A stretch of DNA of 64,000 nt from an uncultured Halobacteriovorax sp. (GCA_913061265.1 CAJXVS010000001.1:558001-622000); one strand, 5' to 3'. Counted from the first letter of the stretch, positions 1 through 8,398 are shown. Notes: generated by a model from the letters alone, not told the origin. Made by a program: numbers and translations.

Positions 1-765
1 ACCCCCTTTTCTATAAGAACCATGGAACTCTCCAAGGTAGTCAAATCAATCCTAAAAGACAGAGAGTTCAACCCAGAAGGAAAGACCATCTCCCATATAA
101 AAAGAAAGGGGAAGCTTCTCAACATGCACGTGGATGATAACCTCCACATCCTCTCTCATCTTGGCATGAGCGGATCATGGAGAATCTCAAAAACCAAAGT
201 CACAGAAAAACATACTCATGTTCAGTTTTGCGGAACAGATAAAAATAGGAACCCACTTTTTCTAGCCTATGTAGATCCAAGGCGATTTGGTTATATGTAC
301 TTTTTAAAAGAAGCCACCGCTCAGGTTCATCTTGATAAGCTTGGTGTTGATATAGCTTCAGATGAATTCACCGCCGATTATGTTTATGAAATTCTAAGAC
401 GCTATCCTAGTCGTCATTTGAAGGTTCATCTTCTTGATCAGAGTTTTTTCGCAGGTTGCGGAAACTATATAGCTTCAGAGATTTGTGCTCGCGCGGGGAT
501 TCGCCCTACTCGGCGCTCTGGTAAAGTGACTCGTAAAGAATGTGACGCCATTGTTCGCGCTACCGGTGAGGTCTTGAATCCTATTATGGAAAGTAATGGG
601 CTTACCTTTTCTGGGGGCTATTCTGATACTAATGGTGAGATTGGGGACGGGGTTAAGCACCTTGTGGTCTTCTGGCAGAAAGAATGTCAGATGTGCGGGG
701 GTGTTGTTAAGAAGATTGTCCTTGGGCAGAGAGGGACTTTTTATTGCCCAAGCTGCCAAAAGTAA
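1..765 (+). CDS. mutM: Fpg/Nei-type DNA glycosylase (5' end outside window)
   Basis: Base-excision repair glycosylase/AP lyase acting on oxidised bases. Seen: the HLGMSGSWRI segment, the YVDPRRFGYMYF segment, the helix-two-turn-helix region around GCGNYIASEICARAGI, and a C-terminal zinc finger of the form C-x2-C-x16-C-x2-C ending in CQK, exactly as in Fpg. The first ATG is at 22, but the frame is open to base 1. By comparison with the family about 30 residues, including the catalytic Pro-Glu N-terminus, are missing, so the true start lies left of the window. Fpg and Nei cannot be separated without that N-terminus; the zinc finger suits both. A hairpin with a T-tract follows the stop codon. 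Confidence 0.9.
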   Translation, partial: TPFSIRTMELSKVVKSILKDREFNPEGKTISHIKRKGKLLNMHVDDNLHILSHLGMSGSWRISKTKVTEKHTHVQFCGTDKNRNPLFLAYVDPRRFGYMYFLKEATAQVHLDKLGVDIASDEFTADYVYEILRRYPSRHLKVHLLDQSFFAGCGNYIASEICARAGIRPTRRSGKVTRKECDAIVRATGEVLNPIMESNGLTFSGGYSDTNGEIGDGVKHLVVFWQKECQMCGGVVKKIVLGQRGTFYCPSCQK

Positions 766-772
766 TTCACTC

Positions 773-820
773 GGGTTTGTAAATGACTAATATAAATAAA
801 TACATTAACAAACCCTTTTT
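773..820 (+). terminator. Putative Rho-independent terminator after the Fpg-like gene
   Basis: GGGTTTGT at 773-780 pairs perfectly with ACAAACCC at 808-815 and is followed at once by five T residues. The loop (27 bases, A/T only apart from a few) is longer than usual, so the call is moderate. Confidence 0.5.
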
Positions 821-863
821 CCCCCTAATTCCCTTCCTAAAAAAGTGATATTCTATCTTCACT

Positions 864-2246
864 ATGGAAGATAAAAAACCAAAATTCAATCGTCGTAAGA
901 TCCTCATTTTCTCTGCCCTCGCTGGTATTCCAGCTTTCTTTGGGCGGAACCTTTTTAAAGGCGGCGACACTATTCGCTCCATTGCCAATAAGGCCGCAAT
1001 TGATTTTAACAACCTCAGTTTTATAAAGGCCTATGACCCTCTTGAGTCTAAGACCTCTACTCGCTTTTTATTAAAATTAAGTAAGATTGTTTTTAAGAAG
1101 AAATACTCTAAGGGCCATAATACGCGCCAGTTCTCTGACCTTAGTGAGTACGCTCCTTCAGGGAAGCTTGATATTGATGGCTGGGAACTTGATAAGCTCT
1201 TAGAAAGTTCCATTGAAGAGCGTGAAAGAAATACGAAGAATTTTTATATTAGAACAGAGAAGCCTGATCAATTAGACTTTGAGTTAAAAACAATCAAAGT
1301 CTCTCTTGGAGACGATGAAGTTCAAGAGATAAAGATAAGCGCTGTTAAAGAGCGCGCCAAGGATCTTGGCATCTATATGCTTGAGTGCGCTGGTAATGAC
1401 CGCTACTCACGCTTTGGTCTTATGTCCGCTTCTAAATTCTCTGGGGTTACTATTGAAAACCTTATCGGAAACGGCGGTCTCCTTGAAAGCAATCAAAAGC
1501 ATACTCATGTTTTAATAGAAGGCTTTGATGATTCTAAAAACACTAATTGGAATCGCTTCCCGGGTCTGGTTGAATCCACTCCTGGAGCCTCTTGGATCTT
1601 TACTCTTGAAGAATTAAAGAAACATAAGGCCTTTCTTGCTACTAGCATGAATGGAAAAGATCTAACCTCTGATCATGGCTACCCTCTTCGCTTAGTCGTT
1701 CCTTGTTTTTACGGGTGCGCTTCTATTAAGTGGCTTAACAAGATTAGCTTCTTTACTCCTGATGAAAAGACGCCGACAGTGGCGCAGATGAGAGAGTTCT
1801 CTGATAGAACCAATCAAACGGGGGTTCCAAAACTTTATAAAGATCATAGGTCCCCTGTGATTGACCTGGCCTCCCTACCCGTTAAGGTAGAGCAGTGGCA
1901 TGATAATTCATCAAATCAAAAAGTCTTACGAATCATAGGTCTTACTTGGGGCGGGATAGATCATATCAATCCTAAGCTAAAGATTAAGATCACTAAAAGG
2001 TCTTGGATCTCAGTGAAGATGAACCGCCGAGGGAACTCAACGAGAAGAAAGAAGATCGAGAAAGTTGTTCTTGAAGAAGAGATTCAAATGGCAAACCGTA
2101 ATAATCCACTGTCCTTTTCTCATTGGACCCATTGGTGGAGTCCTCCTAAAAAGGGCCGCTACTTTGTTCAAATCCTTCCAGTGGATGAGAAAGTAGTAGC
2201 AAGACGTCTACATCGAAAATACTATCAAAGGATGATTAAGGTTTAG
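864..2246 (+). CDS. Sulfite-oxidase-family molybdopterin-dependent oxidoreductase, probably Tat-exported
   Basis: Seen: a twin arginine (R10-R11) followed by a hydrophobic stretch, fitting a Tat signal. The molybdopterin domain has the signature ECAGNDR around residue 175, where the cysteine is the expected molybdenum ligand, and the block HGYPLRLVVPCFYG followed by KWL near residues 271-291, diagnostic of the sulfite oxidase/MsrP fold. A C-terminal dimerisation-like region follows (GLTWGGIDHIN onward). The family oxidises sulfite or reduces sulfoxides in the periplasm; the substrate here is not readable. No haem or cytochrome partner is adjacent. The stop codon overlaps the stop of the convergent TPR gene by 4 bases. 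No obvious Shine-Dalgarno sequence precedes the ATG. Confidence 0.85.
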   Translation: MEDKKPKFNRRKILIFSALAGIPAFFGRNLFKGGDTIRSIANKAAIDFNNLSFIKAYDPLESKTSTRFLLKLSKIVFKKKYSKGHNTRQFSDLSEYAPSGKLDIDGWELDKLLESSIEERERNTKNFYIRTEKPDQLDFELKTIKVSLGDDEVQEIKISAVKERAKDLGIYMLECAGNDRYSRFGLMSASKFSGVTIENLIGNGGLLESNQKHTHVLIEGFDDSKNTNWNRFPGLVESTPGASWIFTLEELKKHKAFLATSMNGKDLTSDHGYPLRLVVPCFYGCASIKWLNKISFFTPDEKTPTVAQMREFSDRTNQTGVPKLYKDHRSPVIDLASLPVKVEQWHDNSSNQKVLRIIGLTWGGIDHINPKLKIKITKRSWISVKMNRRGNSTRRKKIEKVVLEEEIQMANRNNPLSFSHWTHWWSPPKKGRYFVQILPVDEKVVARRLHRKYYQRMIKV

Positions 2247-2752
2247 TTTTGAACCTTGTTAATATAGACCTGCAGTCTAATTAACTCATCCTGATTCTGG
2301 CAATTCAGTATGCCCTCAGAGATGACACTCAATGCCCTGCTGTAATCCTTTAAATACAAATAAAGCCTACCTAAGTGAAGATAGGCCCACATCTTCTCAG
2401 AGTGAACCTTTCTTAAGTAAGAATAAATCTTAATGGATTTCCTGTACTTCCCTAAGAAAGAATAAGCATCCCCGATCCCTAGCATCGCACTATAGTCACC
2501 ACTTCTCGCTTTTAGAGCAAGCCTATAATGAAAGAGAGAGTTCTCATATTTACCTGTCACTAGGTAAAGATAACCAAGTTTAATATTTGGCTCATATTCA
2601 TTTGGTGTTCGGTTATACTCCTCGACTAAAAGCTCACGGTGCTTTTGAGTTGAGTTTAAATTCTCTGCATAAAGATTTGATTGCCCTAAAGCGCCTATCA
2701 AACTAAAAGCTAAAATTAACAGAAAATGAAGTAAATTGACTTTGTCCTTCAT
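2243..2752 (-). CDS. Secreted tetratricopeptide-repeat protein, last gene of the PqqD/ATP-grasp operon
   Basis: An N-terminal signal peptide (KDKVNLLHFLLILAFSLIGALG) is followed by about three TPR units, seen in phrases such as IKLGYLYLVTGKYENSLFHYRLAL, YSAMLGIGDAYSFLGKYRKSIKIY and WAYLHLGRLYLYLKDYSRALSV. It is probably a periplasmic or outer-membrane-attached scaffold. The start is taken at the second Met (2752); an upstream Met at 2764 is possible. The gene begins inside the 3' end of the beta-barrel gene (overlap about 50 bases), so it is probably translationally coupled to it. No catalytic residues are visible. Confidence 0.8.
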   Translation of the reverse strand: MKDKVNLLHFLLILAFSLIGALGQSNLYAENLNSTQKHRELLVEEYNRTPNEYEPNIKLGYLYLVTGKYENSLFHYRLALKARSGDYSAMLGIGDAYSFLGKYRKSIKIYSYLRKVHSEKMWAYLHLGRLYLYLKDYSRALSVISEGILNCQNQDELIRLQVYINKVQN

Positions 2753-3575
2753 TGTTTCCTCCATATGTTTTAAGTTCGCTTTGTCCTACAGTGCCTTTGA
2801 GATAAAGATCCCCTAGTTTTAATCCACTGAAGAGCGAACTTTGTTCTGTGTATAGATCTGGTGAATTATTAACGATAAAACCATTGTTCTTAACAGCAAA
2901 CCTCTCCTGCCCGGCCGTATAAGAAGCGCCGAGGCTAAAACTGCCAAAATGAATTGTAGGAGTTGCTGTTAAGCTAAAGTAAGCTCCTCCGACTTGCTCA
3001 CTAATCTCATCGACTCCCCCCATCCCAGAGACCAGAATTCCTTTAGGATTTAAAGAAAAGGAGAAGTTCTTCCAATACCATTCTTGAAAGAATCCCAACT
3101 GATAGACCTGAAAGATATTGCTCGCCGGCGGAGTGTAGGAGCTATAACTTAACTGAACCCCTGTATAGCTATCATATCCGTAAAACATTCCGACCTTTCC
3201 ATTGACGATAAAGCCACTCCAGATATAGTCATCAGGTGAAGAGATAAAGTGAGCTGTAATTCCAGTGTTCCAGCCTTCTTCATCAATTCCATTAATGCCA
3301 AAGCTAAAATTACTTTGTTCAACGTTTTCTGCTCCAAAAACATTTGTCTTTATGGTTGTCTTCTCGGCTGACACGGCGAAAGTATCTTTGTCCGAGATAT
3401 AAGCGGCGTAAACTCCTTTAGAGTTCGCTGATATTTTATCCGATTGATTATCAAAGCTAACGTTGGTTAAGTTTGGTAAGACCGTAATGATTCCTTTCTC
3501 ATCACTAAATAAGGGACTTGAAGTTATGCTTAAAGCTAATATAAAGAATTTCAACTGACTCTTTTGAGTTCCCAT
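2703..3575 (-). CDS. Predicted outer-membrane beta-barrel protein
   Basis: A signal peptide (KSQLKFFILALSITSSPLFS) precedes a protein rich in alternating polar/aromatic segments such as FGSFSLGASYTAGQ, FSFSLNPKGILV and FTSFSVNFSF. It ends in an aromatic residue, as expected of a BAM-inserted beta-barrel. The start is placed at the Met of MGTQKSQ (3575); an upstream in-frame Met at 3608 lacks signal-peptide logic. It starts inside the 3' end of the urea transporter/M23 gene and overlaps the TPR gene. Inference: an outer-membrane channel or anchor for the same system. No closer family recognised. Confidence 0.7.
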   Translation of the reverse strand: MGTQKSQLKFFILALSITSSPLFSDEKGIITVLPNLTNVSFDNQSDKISANSKGVYAAYISDKDTFAVSAEKTTIKTNVFGAENVEQSNFSFGINGIDEEGWNTGITAHFISSPDDYIWSGFIVNGKVGMFYGYDSYTGVQLSYSSYTPPASNIFQVYQLGFFQEWYWKNFSFSLNPKGILVSGMGGVDEISEQVGGAYFSLTATPTIHFGSFSLGASYTAGQERFAVKNNGFIVNNSPDLYTEQSSLFSGLKLGDLYLKGTVGQSELKTYGGNNEGQSQFTSFSVNFSF

Positions 3576-5632
3576 CCATTTTCCTTTGCCATTTTGAATC
3601 CCCCACACGGATCCAGTTCTATTAAAATATTATTTTTTTTAGGTCCATCAACTAAGTACCCTTCAATAAGAAACTCTTCTTGAAACTTCCATCTGCCATG
3701 GATGGAGGAATGAAGAGAAAAAAGGGATCCGACGAGGCTTTTGAGAAGCCTATTGAGACCTTTGTTAAAGTAAGAATCGGGTAAGTCCTCAGTCCAAAAG
3801 AAGTGAGAAGACTTATAAAAAGGAATTTTAGGAATCAGCTTAAAGAGTCTTAGAAGAGCTGACTCTTTACTTCCTAGATAATCGAAGAAATAGAAGCTTT
3901 GATTATTCTTTGCAAAGAAAAGCTTATTTCCCTCTCCATCTTCAAAGTAGAAGGCACCAGAAAAAGGGCACATCTTAACCTCGAGCTCTACTTCCTTTTT
4001 TATTCCATTTAAAGATTCAATAAACCTTTGACGATCAGTTAAGTTAAAAGAAAGAATCCCCTCCAGTTCGAGATCAACTTCAAGGGCAGAAACTTTACTA
4101 TGAAGTAAAGGTAGCCCGTGGTTTATGAATTCATTTTCTTCAAAGTAATTCGTGAAGATAAACGGAAGCGTCTCCGCTCCTAAGATCGGAGACGCCTGTA
4201 CCTGGACATGAAGATGAGGCTCAGGAGAATAACCACTATTACCGCAGCTTCCTATGACTTCTCCCTCACTAACCCATTCACCAATAGATCTAGTGATTGA
4301 ATTTTTCTTGAGGTGGGCCAATAAGACATAAATACCATCGTTTGTCCGAATAAGAACAAAATTACCCCAGTTATTTAATGTATCAACTTTTCCAATGGGG
4401 TTATCGTTTAAAGTTCCTATTATAGAGTGAATATAACCAGAGACCGGCGCCATGACTTCTTTACCAAAACAAAAATAAGACTCAAGATGCACATCGGATC
4501 CGTGGCTTCTTTGCTCCTTATTAAGCGCATTAAAATCATACGCGTATTTCCAAAGACCTTGATGAGTCCAGTTTCCATCAAAACCTTGATAGACAGACCA
4601 CTCACCTTTAAAAGGCAGGCTTAATTGTATCTTTGAAGACTTAAATCTTGAGGTTTGATGATAGAAATACTCGCTAGATTCCTCTGGTGTTTCTTTTATA
4701 GAAAAAGGAAGCTCAGGGAATCGAACATGCTTTAAAGTAAAAACGACAAGAATAGTTGAGATATTAAATGGCAATGCAAAAACAGGAATACCAAGGCCTG
4801 AAAAAAGAGAAATGAAGGCATCAATCAAAAGCGTGTTAAGACTAATGCCTAAGATACCAATAAGAATCGAAGAAGGACCAGGAACCACAAAGATGCATGA
4901 TAAGGCCGCGGCGCTTAGAATATAGTTAAAGCTGTGCGGGATATGTTGGTTCATTGAAAAAGTACCAACAAAGAGAGATTCAGTATTAAGACCACAATAG
5001 AGACCTAACGCCATCATAAGGGGAAGAACTCTTGTTTTACAGCAAAGCAGAACTAGGATGCCTACCCCAAAGACAGTGGAGGGAATAAAAAGAATCCCCC
5101 CCACTGTTTGGCAAAGTAACACCAGTGGCGCTGGCAGGTGGGAATTAAGCCACTGATCTGGGTATGAATGATAGTTTTGAATATAAAAAAGTTTCCCATA
5201 ACTTTTTGTTGCTAAATATATAAAAACCGCCGCTATGGAGAAAGGTAGAGATAAAAGAGGTATCTCATAAGCAGCAAACATCTTTCTTAGGATCAAGGTT
5301 AATAAAAAGGTCATAAGGCTAGCGCAAAAGATTAAAAAGGCTACGGAGAGGTTTAGTTTAAAAGACACTCCAATTGCGAAGCCGACGAGGATGGGATTAT
5401 ATAAAAGAACTCCATCCTGAATCTCAAAGATATTCATCTTTAGTATTTTGATAAAGCTTATCGTAAAAAAAAGGGCAAGCACGCCACTAAGGGCAATATT
5501 TATGTTAAGACAAAAGCTTAAGATAAAGATCCCAAGGCCAATCCACCAAGACCTCATAAAAAAGATCTCAGAGTAAGACTTAAGGATAGGGCTTAAATAG
5601 GCCTCGAAGAAGAGCTTTAGTTTAGGCTTCAT
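3551..5632 (-). CDS. Urea-transporter-like channel fused to a periplasmic M23 peptidase
   Basis: Residues about 25-305 are a hydrophobic bundle with bacterial urea transporter (Yut/UT) features, including GVLLYNPILVGFAIG near 74-88 and a second repeat of helices. After a linker comes an LytM/M23 domain: H357 and D366 in THQGLWKYAYDF, the catalytic-site H440 in LLAHL, and H473-L-H475 in PEPHLHVQV, a full zinc set for the YAxDF subfamily. A further 200 residues (490-693) have no family I recognise. M23 enzymes cleave peptidoglycan peptide bridges; UT channels pass urea and similar small neutral solutes. The gene overlaps the decarboxylase by 11 bases upstream and the barrel gene downstream. The domain order implies a membrane-tethered peptidase outside the inner membrane. 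Confidence 0.85.
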   Translation of the reverse strand: MKPKLKLFFEAYLSPILKSYSEIFFMRSWWIGLGIFILSFCLNINIALSGVLALFFTISFIKILKMNIFEIQDGVLLYNPILVGFAIGVSFKLNLSVAFLIFCASLMTFLLTLILRKMFAAYEIPLLSLPFSIAAVFIYLATKSYGKLFYIQNYHSYPDQWLNSHLPAPLVLLCQTVGGILFIPSTVFGVGILVLLCCKTRVLPLMMALGLYCGLNTESLFVGTFSMNQHIPHSFNYILSAAALSCIFVVPGPSSILIGILGISLNTLLIDAFISLFSGLGIPVFALPFNISTILVVFTLKHVRFPELPFSIKETPEESSEYFYHQTSRFKSSKIQLSLPFKGEWSVYQGFDGNWTHQGLWKYAYDFNALNKEQRSHGSDVHLESYFCFGKEVMAPVSGYIHSIIGTLNDNPIGKVDTLNNWGNFVLIRTNDGIYVLLAHLKKNSITRSIGEWVSEGEVIGSCGNSGYSPEPHLHVQVQASPILGAETLPFIFTNYFEENEFINHGLPLLHSKVSALEVDLELEGILSFNLTDRQRFIESLNGIKKEVELEVKMCPFSGAFYFEDGEGNKLFFAKNNQSFYFFDYLGSKESALLRLFKLIPKIPFYKSSHFFWTEDLPDSYFNKGLNRLLKSLVGSLFSLHSSIHGRWKFQEEFLIEGYLVDGPKKNNILIELDPCGGFKMAKENGWELKRVS

Positions 5633-6980
5633 TCTTTAGCCTTAATCTTAAAGGTAGCTCTTCTGAAAACTCAACTGCTTCTAAATCTTCAGCCTTTTTT
5701 AAGACAAGAGTCTCCCCGTCTTCAGTTACTAAAACTGCCGCCGGACGGTACCTAATAAATTGCATGGATTGGGTTATATTATAAGCGCCCATTGGAGAGA
5801 GAAGAAGCTTTGTATTTCGCTCTAGCCTTGGAAGCATGATGAATTCATTGATCACATCAATATTCATACAAAGCGGACCATTAATGATTGAAGGCTCTGC
5901 TTTTCCTTCCACATCGCAGGAGGCCTCCATTTTAAAATTATACCAGGTTGCCGTGTACATAAGATTAACTCCAGCATCCATGACATAACTTCTTCTTCCA
6001 TCTGGCAGGAGCTTATCTGCGACCACAGAGGTAACAAGAGTCCCCCCTTCATCAATTAAGTGCCTTCCCGTTTCCATGATAAGCATAGGCGGGGTTTGTG
6101 ATTTAATATTCTTCATCTCATTGCAGATGATCTCTGCGTATTTCTCGACTGTAGGAATAGCAATCTCTGGCGGCTGATAGACTCCCTTTAGATGACTTAA
6201 ACTAGGAAGTCCCCCTCCCATGTCTAAATATTCAAGAGTCAGGTTAAACTCTTCTTCAACTTCGTTAAAGAAGCTCACCATCTTCTTCGTCGCTACTTGA
6301 TAAGCATGTGGGTCCATCATAAAAGTACCGATATGAGTATGAAGCCCCGTAAGATTCATTTCGGGCATTATAGCTAGCTGCTCAATCGCTTCTTTAGCTT
6401 GACCATTTTCAAGGTTAAAGCCAAAACGTGACCATTGATGAGTCGTTCCAGCATTAAGGTTAATTCTTATAGCAACTCTAGCGGGCTTTCCTACTTTCTG
6501 TGCCGCCTTCTTGATATCAAGAATTTCACCGAAGTTATCGATGTGAATTCTAGCTCCCTCTTCAATGGCAACGACTAAAGAATCAAACGGCTTATAAGGA
6601 CCATTATAAATGATGTCACTGCCTGGAATACCGAGAGCTCTTGCTTTTTCGTATTCAAAATCACTAACAACTTCTGCAATTGATCCCATCTTATGAAAGA
6701 GAGCACAAATACCTTTTAAATAATTAGTTTTATAGCTCCAAGCAAATTGCACATTCTCATACCTACTTGAAAAGGCCGCATAGGCATCATTATATTTTTC
6801 TTTAATCTTCTTCTCTGAGAAAACAAAGAGTGGTGATCCATGATTCTTTGTTAATTCATCGACGCTAACTCCATCGATATCTTCTTTTTTAGGAAGATTG
6901 TGTTTTGGTGAGACGCCTAATTTACTTGTACTTGCTGGGTCTATCTTATTGACGAGTGGTCTTTCATATTGCTTTGCCAT
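5622..6980 (-). CDS. Fold-type III PLP decarboxylase related to diaminopimelate decarboxylase
   Basis: Alanine-racemase-fold decarboxylase. Seen: the PLP lysine K84 in SYKTNYLKG, LHTHIGT (substrate/PLP histidine region), the phosphate-binding DMGGGLPS loop, the late motif GPLCMNIDVI carrying the Cys and Asp of DAP/ornithine-type enzymes, and MGAYNI near the C-terminus. Length (452 residues) is slightly above LysA because of a 40-residue N-terminal extension. The start is the ATG at 6980, which has an AAGGAG site. It begins inside the 3' end of the ATP-grasp gene (17-base overlap). The neighbours (ATP-grasp, PqqD-like) argue against simple lysine biosynthesis. Substrate unknown: a diamino acid, arginine or a ligated conjugate are all possible. 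Confidence 0.85.
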   Translation of the reverse strand: MAKQYERPLVNKIDPASTSKLGVSPKHNLPKKEDIDGVSVDELTKNHGSPLFVFSEKKIKEKYNDAYAAFSSRYENVQFAWSYKTNYLKGICALFHKMGSIAEVVSDFEYEKARALGIPGSDIIYNGPYKPFDSLVVAIEEGARIHIDNFGEILDIKKAAQKVGKPARVAIRINLNAGTTHQWSRFGFNLENGQAKEAIEQLAIMPEMNLTGLHTHIGTFMMDPHAYQVATKKMVSFFNEVEEEFNLTLEYLDMGGGLPSLSHLKGVYQPPEIAIPTVEKYAEIICNEMKNIKSQTPPMLIMETGRHLIDEGGTLVTSVVADKLLPDGRRSYVMDAGVNLMYTATWYNFKMEASCDVEGKAEPSIINGPLCMNIDVINEFIMLPRLERNTKLLLSPMGAYNITQSMQFIRYRPAAVLVTEDGETLVLKKAEDLEAVEFSEELPLRLRLKNEA

Positions 6981-7992
6981 TACTTTCTCCTTGCCATAAT
7001 TCTTTAGAGTCAAAATCAGTTATGATCTCTTCTGTATAACGAACAAATAATTTACCTGCTTCGTAATTCAAATCACTTTCGTTCACTCGTTTCCCACGTT
7101 GAGCGAAATCGATCATGCGTTGGGGCAGATTCACTCCAACTCCTGTCGCGAAATAAGTCCAAGCGGGAAAGCGCGGATTAATTTCGATCAAGGTTATGCC
7201 TTCATCATTAATTAAACATTCAAGTTCAAAGGGACCTCTCCACTTTGTAAAATCTAAAAACTTCTTTGTTAGTTTTAAAAGTTCGCTATTTTTGATAGTC
7301 ACGGCACTCCAGACTTTCCCAAGACTAGTGGTACTAAGTTTCTTAATCATCACAAGGCCTAAGTCGCTCCCTTCCCCGTCCCCCACTCCCACAATATTTA
7401 ACTCTTCTCCTAAGACAGGTTCTTGAAGGAGAATAGGAAAACCCCATTCAAGAGCAATCTTATTAGCGAGCTCTAGTGCCTGAGCTTGACTAAAACTTTG
7501 ATAGGCCTGGTAGTAGCGTCCTTTTACAAAAAGAGGGTAAGATAAACTCTCTTCGTAAATATCATTAAGAGAATTAATCACTGTTGTTTTTGGGTAATTA
7601 ATTTCCAGCTGCTTCGCTAGTTGAGTAAGCTCCGCTTTATCTCGAAGTTTAAACTGCGCTGGTGTTGGTAAAAAGGTCTCGATCCCAAGCCCCGCCAGCC
7701 TCTCTTGATTTTGAATATAAATTGGCAGTTCTGCATCGAGACAGGGGATGACAAAGTTCAGCCCCTTTTGCCCTTTCCTTTTAATAAGCTCATTTACAAT
7801 TCCTTCTTCTCCAAGAGTTGGATAAGGCAGAACTAAAGACTCATCAAAAGCAAAGGGCATATGATGACCGGGGTCAGAAAAGTTATAACTAAGTCCCAGA
7901 ACCTTGGCTCCATTCAACTTCAGACTACGTGCAACTCCATAGCCAGGTCCTGGGTTATCTGTAATATTGATTCCACTAATTGCGATTGTCAT
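6964..7992 (-). CDS. ATP-grasp ligase (carbamoyl-phosphate-synthase-like subfamily)
   Basis: Seen: a Rossmann-like pre-ATP-grasp N-terminus (AISGINITDNPGPGYGVARSLK), the ATP-binding lysine in YPLFVKGRY near residue 157, EPVLGEELNI near 191-200, ELECL at 257-260 and the metal-binding ECL...IEINPRF at 270-275. ATP-grasp enzymes activate a carboxylate as an acyl-phosphate and join it to an amine or other nucleophile. It lies two bases after the PqqD-like gene (TAA then ATG, with GGAG before the start) and overlaps the decarboxylase. Inference: it ligates an amino acid to a peptide, protein or small metabolite in a pathway shared with those two genes. Confidence 0.85.
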   Translation of the reverse strand: MTIAISGINITDNPGPGYGVARSLKLNGAKVLGLSYNFSDPGHHMPFAFDESLVLPYPTLGEEGIVNELIKRKGQKGLNFVIPCLDAELPIYIQNQERLAGLGIETFLPTPAQFKLRDKAELTQLAKQLEINYPKTTVINSLNDIYEESLSYPLFVKGRYYQAYQSFSQAQALELANKIALEWGFPILLQEPVLGEELNIVGVGDGEGSDLGLVMIKKLSTTSLGKVWSAVTIKNSELLKLTKKFLDFTKWRGPFELECLINDEGITLIEINPRFPAWTYFATGVGVNLPQRMIDFAQRGKRVNESDLNYEAGKLFVRYTEEIITDFDSKELWQGESNGKAI

Positions 7993-7994
7993 AA

Positions 7995-8231
7995 TTACTC
8001 CACGATTCCGAAGATTCTAAGTTTGGTAAAAAACTCAACCACATCAATATGAATTTCATCCTGACAGAGATCGTATTTCTCACTTAAAAGTCTTGAGATT
8101 TCATGAAGTGGCTTTCCTTCATTTAGAAGATCGATCAGTTCACAACCTACTTCGTTGATGTCATAGCTGTTTCCTGAAACTAAATCGAAAGCGTGCCCGT
8201 TAGGGTTAATGGCAAGTCTTGTTGTTTTCAT
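7995..8231 (-). CDS. PqqD-family small protein, first gene of the operon
   Basis: 78 residues with the PqqD/RRE-like layout: a short beta region (HAFDLVSGNSYDINEVGCELIDLL) followed by a winged-helix part (PLHEISRLLSEKYDL) and a final helix with FFTKLRIFGIVE. PqqD-like domains bind leader peptides for modifying enzymes in ribosomal peptide pathways; some stand-alone copies serve other carriers. A strong AGGAGG lies before the ATG. No radical-SAM gene and no obvious precursor peptide is seen in the 167-base leader upstream. Its place at the head of the ATP-grasp/decarboxylase operon suggests that it presents the substrate. Confidence 0.8.
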   Translation of the reverse strand: MKTTRLAINPNGHAFDLVSGNSYDINEVGCELIDLLNEGKPLHEISRLLSEKYDLCQDEIHIDVVEFFTKLRIFGIVE

Positions 8232-8296
8232 AGCTCCTCCTGCTTGGTCTTAAATTACCAGTGAAGGGGCATGCTTAGTTTTCGGTGGGCTTTCTG

Positions 8297-8316
8297 TTTG
8301 TAACGATTTGTAACGA
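8297..8316. promoter_or_regulatory. Tandem 10-bp direct repeat upstream of the PqqD operon
   Basis: TTTGTAACGA occurs twice back to back (8297-8306 and 8307-8316), one helical turn apart, 66-85 bases before the PqqD-like start. This is the spacing expected when two regulator subunits bind one DNA face. On the operon strand the repeat reads TCGTTACAAA and may overlap a -35 element. The neighbouring AraC/GyrI protein is one possible binder. Confidence 0.4.
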
Positions 8317-8327
8317 GCTCTTTAGAT

Positions 8328-8378
8328 ACAGGCGCCAAAAACCTAAGTAATCAGAATTACTAGTTAAATGGCACCTGT
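8328..8378. promoter_or_regulatory. Nested inverted repeats between the AraC-type gene and the PqqD operon
   Basis: Outer arms ACAGGCGCCA (8328-8337) and TGGCACCTGT (8369-8378) differ at one position. Between them lie inner arms around 8343-8351 and 8356-8363 (AGTAAT/ATTACT). A T-run follows on the plus strand only, so it is not a normal terminator for either minus-strand gene. It may be a cruciform operator or a structured leader of the operon mRNA. Confidence 0.4.
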
Positions 8379-8398
8379 TTTTTAAGCTTTAAGAAAGG

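Noticed and set aside
5622-6980. Calling the PLP enzyme lysA outright
   Set aside because: Motifs fit DAP decarboxylase, but the operon context and long N-terminal extension argue for another substrate, so no symbol was given.
7995-8398. A RiPP precursor peptide upstream of the PqqD-like gene
   Set aside because: No short ORF with ribosome site in the leader, and no radical-SAM gene; a precursor elsewhere cannot be excluded.
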